Assembly (NCBI GenBank): GCA_947646735.1
Contig: CANTFK010000293.1
Location: forward strand, 1 to 28,576
Reading direction: 5' to 3'
Length of the DNA: 28,576 bases
DNA from: Peronospora farinosa
Lineage: Eukaryota > Oomycota > Peronosporomycetes > Peronosporales > Peronosporaceae
Both the position numbers and the translations under genes were made by a program. Each line of letters begins with the position of its first letter. The first letter of the stretch is position 1. Below the pieces are notes generated by a model. The model saw only the letters and a list, made by a program, of their open reading frames with translations. It did not search any database and was not told the origin of the DNA. Of the stretch, positions 1 through 7,628 are shown in pieces.

Positions 1-180
1 GATGGGGAACCGATACAGGAACGTATCAAGGTGTCCACGATCATGAATGGCGCTACAACAGCGCCTCGGAGACAGCCTATTATTCATGCCAGTTGCCTCA
101 ATCGGGATCCCGATCAATCATGATCGAGCATTAAAGGTCGACATGTATACGTAATCTTCACTTGGGCTGTAACGATCCTA

Positions 181-301
181 GACGATCGATTGATCGACCT
201 GATAAAATCAAATCGATCCCATAGTATACCCAAGTAATTCCGACGATCAATGGATCGATCAAATAAACCGGATCGCGCCCATAGTATAACCAAGTGTAAT
301 C
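181..301. repeat. Imperfect tandem duplication, two ~60-bp units
   Basis: Two adjacent units, 181-240 and 241-301, both begin GACGATC and both contain CATAGTATA followed by CCAAGT. They lie just beyond the point where Gypsy homology stops, so they belong to the sequence that replaced the rest of that element. No coding content is evident. Confidence 0.7.
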
Positions 302-379
302 CCATAATATCGATCCATTCCATGTATGTGGTCCACACACTAGTCATTTTCCCACCGTTATTCAAAAATCTTTCAATCG

Positions 380-1018
380 ACTTCACCACACGTACATGTC
401 TTGCCTTGGCTCGCTTGTCGAAGAACTCATCGATGTAATCAACTTGTTCCTTCGGGAACGGCCATTGCCTGGTCACACATTACTTGGTGCCAGGCTCCAG
501 GTCAATCTCGTGCCTGATTCCCCTATCGGCCTGTAGGAGGCTCGGCACTTCTGCTGGAAACACATCACGGTGTTTCCACAGAACATCATAGAACGGGCTG
601 TCCTTCAAGGCTTCCCAGCCTTGAGCAGCGAACCGTCTTCTTGTCGGTCTCCAAGACGCTCTCATCCATTGTGGATGAAGAGCAACAGTCCACCACGTTC
701 TCTTCTGGAACTGGTGCGACTATCTCGTGGATCTTACCTTCCTTTAGCTCGGACAGGAACAGATCCCACGTCATCATCGAGAGATTTGCTATCTCCTCGG
801 CAGATGCCAAGACAAGTTGGAGCACCTCAACTGAGGATACCTCCGGCATTTTGTCTTCGACGGCCTCGAACAACTCGTTCGTAGGTCCGTCCTCTTAGAC
901 CGAGACTGATCCAAGGTTCACTCGTTTCGACGTTCCCTTGATCGTCTTAATACGTCTGGTGCTCGTTGTTCGATCCACCACGACCTTCGAGCAGTGTGGT
1001 GGGAAGGACTCCTAGCGC
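380..1018 (-). pseudogene. Decayed Ty3/Gypsy-type polyprotein fragment (protease-RT linker to RT N-terminus)
   Basis: Read on the minus strand, this stretch resembles the linker between protease and reverse transcriptase of Gypsy-class polyproteins. Recognisable pieces are WDLFLSELKEG, SSSTMDESVLE, DVFPAEVPSLL, GIRHEIDLEPGTK and TRQWPFPKEQVDYIDEFF. The last two are hallmarks of the RT entry region in oomycete Gypsy elements, from general knowledge of the family. The frame is broken: a TAA at 480-482 sits between GTK and CVTRQW, a frameshift lies near 630-650, and another stop is near 895. RT homology stops at about 380, so the catalytic YxDD region, RNase H and integrase are absent. Gag is not seen between here and the LTR-like region at 1330-1625. 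This is a dead fragment. The class is fairly sure, the family is not. Confidence 0.8.
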
Positions 1019-1025
1019 TATCAAG

Positions 1026-1111
1026 TGTAGACGGTCACTTCGAAAGAAGCTGCCACGTTCTATGAGCACACACCTTCGAGCAGCGTGAGGAAGCGGTTAG
1101 ACCGTCTTACC
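1026..1111 (+). repeat. Decayed copy of a segment also present at 28458-28533
   Basis: This shares the opening TGTAGACGG.CACTTC and the ending GAGGAAGCGGTTA.ACCGTCTTACC with 28458-28533, in the same orientation. In the right-hand copy the segment is open and reads VDGHFYEVASYTPY. Here the equivalent frame is broken by indels and a stop. It is probably part of a dispersed retroelement family, and the direction of the parent element is not settled. Confidence 0.6.
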
Positions 1112-1329
1112 TGATGGTGGTGTTGGTCGGCGCTAAAAGCGCTGTACCAACCGTTGCCGGTCGCTTTGGAGCGAACCGCGCGACGAACTGCTAAGACAAG
1201 AGCTACACTTACGACACGCAGAAGCTTATTCAGCTTCTTGTGCACAGTGTGCCGATGTTTAGTTGATTCAAGACTGACTTATATTGAATAGATTTTAACC
1301 AAATATAAGTTTACTACTGTTGGTCAAAT

Positions 1330-1625
1330 ATAAAGATTGGATACGCGTCTATTTAGAAGCGTATCCTTACGTGCAAGCTTAAATATATTTAAGCTCGCTG
1401 GTGACGTTTGTTTGAAGCGTCACAATGATGCCCAGTCCCAACGGGCGTCATCCTCGTTAAATGTGAATCCATCCATTGATATCACATTCACGAAGGTGGG
1501 TCACATTGATGTGTCACACCCAAGTGGCAGGCCTAGTATTCCTAAATGGGTACCTCGTATCCATTTAGGCCTACCCGTTAAAAATTCGATACTAACGAAC
1601 CGTGTAACTTTTAGCCCGTTACACT
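1330..1625 (-). mobile_element. LTR-like region built of consecutive hairpins
   Basis: At least seven inverted repeats follow one another with little spacing: 1339-1366 (GGATACGC/GCGTATCC), 1375-1395 (AAGCTTAAATATATTTAAGCT with minor end mismatch), 1401-1423 (GTGACG/CGTCAC), 1427-1449 (GATGCCC/GGGCGTC), 1460-1488 (AATGTGA/TCACATT), 1541-1569 (CCTAAATGG/CCATTTAGG) and 1602-1624 (GTGTAAC/GTTACAC). The last matches the terminal hairpin of the clear LTR at 27923. Read on the minus strand it would be the TG-beginning end of an LTR, with the Gypsy fragment downstream of it. The far end is not defined; it could extend to about 1240. It may be a relative of the right-hand LTR rather than the same family. 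Confidence 0.5.
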
Positions 1626-1744
1626 ATAGCAAGCGAATACACGGGATCGCAGGAATAAACCAGCTCGATTTCTGAGGAGTAACAAGAAGTGGACGTTTCG
1701 GAAACGCGGGATGCCGACTCTTCTTTGTTAGTTCAAGATCCGGC

Positions 1745-1905
1745 GAACAGTACTTACAATGGACAGTTCAGACGACTGTGGAAGGACCAACATCCTTCAC
1801 CAAATTGCGGACGTACGACGGCGTGGAGTACCAAACGTTCAAGGTGACCTGCGTCGCGCGCGGATGGTTCGAGAACGACAAGGAGTGGCGGGAGTGCCTG
1901 CGCGT
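1745..1905 (+). pseudogene. Helitron-like helicase protein fragment
   Basis: The frame reads TSFTKLRTYDGVEYQTF, then VARGWFENDKEWRECL. The pattern TSF..LRT.DG..Y.TF..AC.ARGL..DD.EW..CL is typical of the stretch before the PIF1-type helicase domain in Helitron RepHel proteins; this is recalled family knowledge, not searched. About 50 codons are present, with no start and no helicase motifs. The match stops where the inverted gene copy at 1907 begins; the frame then runs to TGA at 1940-1942. It may mark the breakpoint or the agent of the rearrangement. Confidence 0.55.
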
Positions 1906-1906
1906 T

Positions 1907-2129
1907 CCGTCTGAAAGAATGCACACCCTCATGTGCCGATGACCACGAGGACGCACTGAGCTTCATCTACACCATTATAGGACAAAAGGTAGGGCTGGCA
2001 GTTGGTAGAAGCAATATCTCCAGCTTTGGGACAGCTCGTGCCGGCGGGCGTCGCTCCGTCACCCGAGCAGGTCAAGCCGCGAGATTTTGGTAGCAAGTAG
2101 GTGGCATCATGCTGCACTGTAACGGGGAC
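1907..2129 (-). pseudogene. Inverted, truncated copy of the 5' part of the large His-rich gene
   Basis: On the minus strand this encodes QHDATYLLPKSRGLTCSGD and continues through CPKAGDIASTNCQPY and LLSYNG, almost identical to the start of the mature part of the gene at 2715. Relative to that gene it lacks the core promoter, ATG and signal peptide; the join lies at about 2130 and omits what corresponds to roughly 2633-2782. It also lacks about 15 nt after LLSYNG, and a Trp codon has become TGA. Homology ends at about 1907, matching about 3021 in the intact copy. It has no start and no promoter, so it is a pseudogene. Confidence 0.85.
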
Positions 2130-2260
2130 TTGTCAAAGGGCCATGCCATAACGACAGGCATCATGAGTTTCTAGACTGTCAGATCGAACCCAGGTTCGCG
2201 AAACGCACCTCAACAGCTTTGTACAGTGTATAATGAACTAGTTGTCCGAATTTAAAACCG
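2130..2260 (-). repeat. Left arm of ~130-bp inverted repeat
   Basis: The reverse complement of this arm matches 2499-2632 nearly base for base, including GGTTCGATCTGACAG, GTTATGGCATGGCCCTTTGA and AAATTCGGACAACTAGTTCA. It is continuous with the inverted pseudogene at 1907-2129, so both are one inverted duplication interrupted by a deletion in the left copy. Confidence 0.9.
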
Positions 2261-2498
2261 TAAAAATCACATGTGCTTTTGGCTCCCACGTAGCTTACCT
2301 TACTTAAATTTAAACGGTTTGACACAGATATACGTCAGGAGCTGTTCGGGTATTGTGCATTATCAGACGTTAGATACGTCACTGGGCGCCCTTCCAGGTT
2401 TGAAGCCGTTAAAAATAAGCGAAAGGCGCAGAAAGCCGAAGGGTTTATGAGTAGTACCGCGTTAGACCCCGCCGTTACGGGGTTCCTCATGATGTTAT
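2261..2498. other. Spacer of the inverted duplication
   Basis: This 238-bp segment separates the arms. The arms meet it with CGGTTTTAAATTCGGACAAC in inverted orientation, as would the terminal inverted repeats of a small non-autonomous DNA transposon. No ORF is credible. A MITE-like origin is an inference, because the palindrome continues beyond any TIR and no target-site duplication can be defined. Confidence 0.35.
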
Positions 2499-2632
2499 CG
2501 GTTTTAAATTCGGACAACTAGTTCATCATACACTGTACAAAGCTGTTGAGGTGCGTTTTTTCACGAACCTGGGTTCGATCTGACAGCCTAGAAACTCATG
2601 ATGTCTGTCGTTATGGCATGGCCCTTTGACAA
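2499..2632 (+). repeat. Right arm of ~134-bp inverted repeat
   Basis: Partner of 2130-2260. It ends about 25 bp before the core promoter of the large gene, so it forms that gene's immediate upstream region. An RNA or single strand crossing both arms could fold into a long hairpin with a loop of about 240 nt. Confidence 0.9.
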
Positions 2633-2657
2633 TTGGCTTTGTCTCTCGCGATCTAAA

Positions 2658-2673
2658 GCTCATTCTCCAATTT
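2658..2673 (+). promoter_or_regulatory. Oomycete initiator core promoter of the large gene
   Basis: GCTCATTCTCCAATTT fits the oomycete Inr consensus GCTCATTYYNCAWTTT at every position and is followed by a pyrimidine-rich stretch. Transcription would start inside it, leaving a 5' UTR of about 45-50 nt before the ATG at 2715. This is why 2715 is preferred over the in-frame ATG at 2598, which lies upstream of the initiator. Confidence 0.85.
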
Positions 2674-2714
2674 CTTCTTTGGCGGCAACATCGACCTTCC
2701 TTTCGAATCGACCG

Positions 2715-4001
2715 ATGACCTCACGAAATTTAGCACTAGCCGGTCTTCTGGCTGCGGGTATTGCGTCCGCAGAAGTCAAAGTCCCGGTTACAGTGCAGCA
2801 TGATGCCACCTACTTGCTACCAAAATCTCGCGGCTTGCCCTGCTCGGGTGACGGAGCGACGCCCGTCGGCACGAGCTGTCCCAAAGCTGGAGATATTGCT
2901 TCTACCAACTGCCAGCCCTACCTTTTGTCCTATAATGGAGCGGTGTGCGTTGCCCCAGTCGACGCTCAGTGCGTCCTCGTGGTCGACGACACGTGGGGGT
3001 GTGCATTCCCTCAGACGGGATACACTTTAGCTGCAGAAGCCGAGACCATCGCGATGTACGGCAACAAAGGAGCAAAGTACGACAAGACCCTTGACATGCC
3101 GCTAGGTGTTAACTGCGATGTTGCTTCGGATAGAGTTGGCGAAATTACAACGGGAAACTACGGTAGCACGACCCACAAGAGCGACGGCGCTACCTCCAAA
3201 CACTATGGCAGCTCAACCACGGGCACGACCACTGGTACCTTCGGCAGCAAGAAGAAGGAGAGCGCTACAAACGACAGCTACGACATTACAAACCATATTA
3301 CTAAAGATGGGAGATCCGGCAACTATGGAGTAACCACGGAAGGTGGCAAAATGATGGGCCACCACAACCAACATGGCGTTGCTAAGGACGACGGAGACGG
3401 ACACCATAAGCATGGCTCTGATAAAGACATGGCTGCTGGAAACCAGAAGCATGGTACTTCTGAAGACGGTGTTGTCAAGAAGTACGATCATGGTGCTACT
3501 AAAGTCGGCACTGACGGACACCAGAAGCATGGCGCTGATAAAGACGGTAACGCCATACACCAGAAGCATGACAATGCTAAACACGGCAATGAGGGACATC
3601 AGAAGCATGGCAATCCTGAAGACGATGCTGTCAAGAAGTACGACCATGGCGCTGCTAAAGTCGACACTGACGGACACCAGAAGCATGACGCTGATAAAGA
3701 CGGTAACGCCGTACACCAGAAGCTTGACAATGCTGATCACGGCAATGAGGGACATCAGAAGCATGGCAATCCTGAAGACGATGCTGTCAAGAAGTACGAC
3801 CATGGCGCTGCTGATGTCGGCATTGACGGACAGAAGCCTGGCACTCCTAAAGACGGTGCTAACAACAAATACGAGCACGGCAATGCTGAACATGGCAATG
3901 AGGGACATCAGAAGCATGGCACTTCTACAGACGGTGATAACAACAAATACGAGCATGGCGCTGCTAATGTCGGCATTGACGGACAGAAGATGAGCTCCTA
4001 A
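2715..4001 (+). CDS. Secreted Cys-rich and His-rich repeat protein (part before the in-frame stop)
   Basis: Codes for 428 residues from the ATG 57 nt downstream of the start of a perfect oomycete initiator. Residues 1-19 (MTSRNLALAGLLAAGIASA) are a good signal peptide. A module with six Cys (43, 55, 66, 78, 86, 96) follows, including SYNGAVCVAP and DDTWGCAF; I recall similar modules in oomycete secreted proteins but cannot name a family. Next comes a Gly/Ser/Thr-rich linker, and from about base 3355 His/Lys/Asp-rich repeats of the type GHQKHG, KDG and KKYDHG. These include a 52-residue (156-bp) higher-order unit starting at 3540 and 3696. The protein is probably extracellular or cell-surface; metal or polyanion binding by the His-rich part is only a guess. 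The TAA at 3999-4001 interrupts a frame that stays open to 5438. No gene symbol is justified. Confidence 0.75.
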   Translation: MTSRNLALAGLLAAGIASAEVKVPVTVQHDATYLLPKSRGLPCSGDGATPVGTSCPKAGDIASTNCQPYLLSYNGAVCVAPVDAQCVLVVDDTWGCAFPQTGYTLAAEAETIAMYGNKGAKYDKTLDMPLGVNCDVASDRVGEITTGNYGSTTHKSDGATSKHYGSSTTGTTTGTFGSKKKESATNDSYDITNHITKDGRSGNYGVTTEGGKMMGHHNQHGVAKDDGDGHHKHGSDKDMAAGNQKHGTSEDGVVKKYDHGATKVGTDGHQKHGADKDGNAIHQKHDNAKHGNEGHQKHGNPEDDAVKKYDHGAAKVDTDGHQKHDADKDGNAVHQKLDNADHGNEGHQKHGNPEDDAVKKYDHGAADVGIDGQKPGTPKDGANNKYEHGNAEHGNEGHQKHGTSTDGDNNKYEHGAANVGIDGQKMSS

Positions 4002-4760
4002 AGAGGTGCTAACAAAAAATACGAGCATGGCGCTGCTGATGTCGGCATTGACGGACATCAGAGGCATGGCACTCTTAAAGACGGTGCCTACAAGAAATAC
4101 GAGCATGACAACGCCGATGTCGGCAATGAGGGACATCAAAAGCATGGCATTTCTAAAGACGGTGCTAACAAGAAATACGAGCATGGCGCTACTGATGTCG
4201 GCACCGACGGACACCAGCAGCATGGAGCTGATAGAGACGGAGCTACCGGACACCCAAAGCATGGCGCTGATAGAGACGGTGTTGCCGGGCGCTTTGAGAA
4301 CGGCGCGTACGGATACAATCAACATGGCGATGACGGAATCTATCAGTATGGAGCTGCCGAAAACCACCAGGATGGCGGTGACGGACACAATCAATATGGC
4401 GATGACGGACTCTTTCAGCATGGCGTTGCCGAACACCATCAGAATGGCGGTGCCGAACACCATCAGAATGGCGGTGCCGACCACTATCAGCATGACAGCT
4501 ACTACCAGCATGGTGCTGCTAAAGATGACGCTAGCGGACATTGGAAGCATGCTGCTGCTGAAGACGGCACAGCCAGACACCAGAGGAACAGCGCTTCTGA
4601 AGACGGTGCATCCGGACCCCAAAAGCATGGTGCTAACAAAGTCGGCGGTACCAGTCACTACGAACACGGCTCTGACCAATACTATCCACATGGCGTTGCT
4701 GAACACTATCAGTATGGCGCTGGCGGACACCACCAGCATGTCGATGCCGAACACCATAAA

Positions 4761-4976
4761 CATGGTGCTGACGAAAACTATAAGCAAGGCGTTTCCCAAC
4801 ATAATCAACATGACGCTACCGGATACTATCAGCATGGTGCTGACGGATACTATAAGCAAGGTGTTTCCCAACATAATCAGCATGACGCTACCGGATACTA
4901 TCAGCATGGTGCTGACGGATACTATAAGCAAGGTGTTTCCCAACATAATCAGCATGACGCTTCCGGATACTACCAG
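4761..4976 (+). repeat. Three tandem 72-bp units inside the large gene
   Basis: Units begin at 4761, 4833 and 4905, each starting CATGGTGCTGACG. Each codes for 24 residues with the pattern HGADGYYKQGVSQHNQHDAT. Units 2 and 3 are nearly identical, indicating recent expansion. The unit length is a multiple of three, so copy-number change would not alter the frame. Confidence 0.9.
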
Positions 4977-5195
4977 CATGGCACTACCGGATACTATCAC
5001 CATAACGCTGGTGGGCACTATGATCCTGTTGTTGAGGGATCTAAGACGACTGTTGATTACAACTACCAAACTGAAGTCCCGTCAAGTGACAAGACCTACC
5101 CAACTCACGACGCATACGATGTCTACAAATCCAAAATGACCTCGAAGAAGTATGACACCGAAAAGCCTCCTACTGATACAACACAGCCACCTGTA

Positions 5196-5363
5196 GTGAT
5201 CCCTGACGTTGTGACGGTAATCCCTGACATAGTGACGGTTGTCCCAGATATATTGACGGTGGTCCCTGATATCCTATCGGTGGTCCCTGACATCCTATCG
5301 GTGGTCCCTGACATCCTAACGGTGGTCCCTGATATCCTAACGGTGGTCCCTGATGTCTTGACG
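5196..5363 (+). repeat. Eight tandem 21-bp units coding for VVPDILT-type heptads
   Basis: Eight exact-length 21-bp units code for the heptad V-[VI]-P-D-[IV]-[LV]-[TS]. A shorter array reading VPTLPTVPTVPTLPTVP follows up to the stop at 5438. Such proline-valine repeats suggest an extended stalk or cell-wall-spanning segment in a surface protein, which is an inference. No transmembrane segment or GPI signal is evident at the end. Confidence 0.9.
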
Positions 5364-5438
5364 GTGGTACCAACGCTTCCGACAGTACCGACAGTACCGA
5401 CGCTTCCGACGGTACCGACGCTTCTGAGACGGATGTGA

Positions 5439-6709
5439 TCATCCGGCAGACATCTGAAAGTTGTTTGAGCCTACTTCGTAGCACCATATCCATACGAAGT
5501 GCACTTTACATAGCAGTTGAAAAGCATTTCGCAGCTCAGAGATTCAGGCAACCATAACAAATAAAATGAAAGGGTAGTTTCATGATAATTCCATAATATT
5601 ATCTCCCGAAAGAGATTATCGACCGTTATACAGCTAACTATGGTGGCTGAGAACTGTCCAACGTTGTCTTCGCGGAATGCGTAAGTCTTGAGTTCTTGTA
5701 TTGGACGACGGTTGTACTGAGGAACTGTTCCGAAATGAGACTTTTAACAAGCAGTTCAGAGTTCCAGCCCATGTTTCAGTGTAATCTGAAGAAGGGAAAG
5801 TCGCAAGTCAAGAATGAATAATTCACGCATAATCACCACGTATTGGCGGCTGCAAATGCGACCTATCCGACTTGTCACGGAGTGGATACGCAGTATTAGC
5901 ATGTCGTAACGTGGAAGTAATGCGTTCTCGCTTCTACAAGCAACTTCTGAACACATCTAGAACGTCACCCAAGCCGACATAAAAATGACAACAAAACTAC
6001 CGCGAAAGAAGTCACGGTGATCTGCAGCATCTGGCACCACGCTTTAATGGTAGGAACTAATGATGATAAGCTATTAATTAGATCTATGACCATCACACAC
6101 GCGCGCTGCAGGTTTCAAAAGAGTTATGCTAGTTGACTTACAATAGTCAGTGCGCAATGTTACAGCATTACATGAAGATATCAGGAATAATATATGACTG
6201 AACCATCTATTTTCATGACGTGTAAGTACAGCTACCAGCTCCTGATATCCATCACCTAGAATAAGTTTGACAAAGGGGCTGTGTTGCAGTAGCAGTCGTT
6301 GAACTGAGGCCAATGGCGACTGACACATGAGGAGAGCTATTGCACTCTTCAAGAATCGTATCCGTCTCGAACTCGTTTACACCGTTTCGTTTGATGTGCA
6401 AGGATCTAAACGAGATCTGTCTTCCACTCCTCGTATGTGAAGGAATATGGTCTAAATCAGCTTTTAGTAAGCACCAGCAGCCAAGTCAACGCAGCCTTCG
6501 ACAAAATTATTTATCAGGAACGGTTGTGATGATTAGGAGTGAGAAATTGGTCTGACGGGATGATTTTTCGACTATTTGATAAGAACTGGGACTCAGCGGA
6601 TGCTGTACCAACTGCATTGAAGCTTTTTGGGAGGCGTAAAGTTGTTATAAACAGCTCCATGAGGGGATGGCAATGTGTGTAAAACCTCCTAATTTATCTA
6701 TTCGCGTGC
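5439..6709. other. Intergenic region without a convincing gene
   Basis: About 1.27 kb between the large gene and the array. Short open frames exist on both strands. The longest is about 92 codons on the minus strand near 6074-6352, without an ATG start and with nothing recognisable. No initiator-type promoter, tRNA or clear repeat was seen. Confidence 0.5.
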
Positions 6710-6990
6710 ATTGATTTCGTCTCACTTTGCAGCACTGGCAATAGAAATCGTAGTTCGTTCAGGTGTTGCGGATTTTCGTAGAATACCCAAATGTACGCTC
6801 TTTCGTGAACATTTCTGGATCGCTCGTGTCAAATGCAAGACCAGTTCACGGTTCTGTGTGTACAGGTTGAGACTGCAATTTCCAGCAGGCAATCTCACGG
6901 TATTACAAATGGTAAAGGTACTGGTAGTTGGAACTTCTCAAAAACTTCATTGGCCTAGTCGCTCGCACAATAGCTTACAATGATAGACAA
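6710..6990 (+). repeat. R segment, left-most and most diverged copy
   Basis: This copy differs from the next at several sites, for example CGTCTCAC for CGTTTCAC, ACCCAAATGTACG for ATCCAAAGGCACG, and ATGGTAAAG for ATGGCGAAG. Treated as codons of the plus-strand frame through R, most changes are amino-acid altering, so R is probably not protein-coding. Its preserved edge marks the array boundary. Confidence 0.8.
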
Positions 6991-7223
6991 GCTTGATGTG
7001 CACATGCCAGGTTTTACCACCAGCTAGTACGTGGTGAATGGACAAGTGGACAGTTGGACAGTTGCGTGGAATCGTTGGAGAGATTGTTGCGAACCATCTT
7101 GTCATTGAACGAGAGCTTCCAGGTAATCGAGGATTTTTGAGCTTTACACTTAAAATGAGGTCTGTCGCCTTGACGTCTGACTGCCCGTGCCGCAGGTCGA
7201 AGCCACCACTGCAACCGTTTAAA

Positions 7224-7236
7224 GAGTCTCAGACTC
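7224..7236. repeat. Short perfect palindrome in each unit
   Basis: GAGTCTCAGACTC is a 6-bp stem around one base. It lies about 345 bp upstream of the initiator and recurs in all ten units. It may simply be chance. Confidence 0.35.
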
Positions 7237-7376
7237 AAAGCTCCTTACTGCCAAGTTGCCAACCTGGTCTCAACCTGAGTCAGGCATAGACGACTGTGTG
7301 GCAACATGGCTCTACAGTCTCAAGACTACAATCTTATCTTTGCTGTATGAAGACGAAGGGACCTGAGGCCACGGCT

Positions 7377-7438
7377 TTCTCAAAACGACCGAATCCTGAC
7401 TATTCTCAAAACGACCGACCCCTCATTATTCCCAAAAC
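7377..7438 (+). promoter_or_regulatory. 26-bp-period upstream repeats, candidate cis-elements
   Basis: TTCTCAAAACGACCGA occurs at 7377-7392 and 7403-7418, with a partial third copy, TTCCCAAAAC, at 7429-7438. The starts are exactly 26 bp apart. The block ends about 130 bp upstream of the initiator and is kept in all ten units. It could be a repeated transcription-factor site; the regulatory role is inferred from position and periodicity only. Confidence 0.4.
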
Positions 7439-7570
7439 TGTAAGCTTCAGAGTTTCAGTCGCCCGAAACGTCTTAAAACGCATGATAGTTTACAGGGCTT
7501 TTTAATATCTTTTCTTAACCCCATTGATCCGCGCTAGTCGTCCTTGTAGCTCAAGAGCAGCTGATCGAAA

Positions 7571-7586
7571 GCTCATTCCCCAATCT
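7571..7586 (+). promoter_or_regulatory. Oomycete initiator core promoter, array unit 1
   Basis: GCTCATTCCCCAATCT matches the oomycete Inr with one departure (C for T near the end) and is followed by CCTCTTTG. It starts 58 bp upstream of the ATG. Equivalent sites lie at 9651, 11718, 13781, 15843, 17907, 19969, 22032, 24095 and 26157, so every unit carries its own promoter, including those with frameshifted ORFs. It aligns with the promoter and 5' UTR of the large gene. Confidence 0.8.
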
Positions 7587-7628
7587 CCTCTTTGACGACA
7601 AACTCTTCCTTTACTTTCCGATCGACCA

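Larger units (their letters stand above)
4002..5438 (+). pseudogene. In-frame continuation of the His-rich repeat gene after the TAA
   Basis: Starting right after the stop, the same frame stays open for 478 codons and keeps the same repeat grammar (KKYEHG, DVGIDGHQRHG, GADRDGA). It becomes richer in Tyr/Gln (GYYQHGADGYYKQGVSQHNQ) and ends in valine-proline repeats and a TGA at 5436-5438. The stop arises where one repeat differs from its neighbour near 3830-3860 by two small deletions (about 2 nt and 1 nt, net 3). These shift only a short window, so CCTAAAG is read as TCC TAA AGA and the frame is then restored. The full gene would have about 907 codons. Options are a recently broken gene, a null allele, an undetected intron, read-through or a sequencing error. 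After the repeats the +2 frame carries an acidic Ser/Thr-rich stretch (DASDGTDASETD), so the true C-terminus is uncertain. Confidence 0.65.

Noticed and set aside
2598..2714. Upstream in-frame ATG extending the large protein by 39 residues
   Set aside because: It lies before the initiator, so it would not be in the transcript, and it would put the signal peptide 39 residues inside the protein.
3213..5069. Long hydrophobic antisense ORF (618 codons) opposite the large gene
   Set aside because: It is repeat-driven: codons such as CAT, CAG and GAC read in reverse rarely produce stops. It lacks a promoter, and its I/V/M/S-rich composition is what the repeats dictate.
3373..5139. Plus-strand ORFs rich in MALLKT-type repeats in a second frame
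   Set aside because: They are shifted-frame readings of the same repeats. The signal peptide, Cys module and initiator belong to the other frame.
6074..6352. 92-codon minus-strand frame containing LILGDGYQELVAVLTRHENR
   Set aside because: It has no ATG start, no promoter and no recognised family. It may be a decayed transposon or gene piece, but that cannot be supported.
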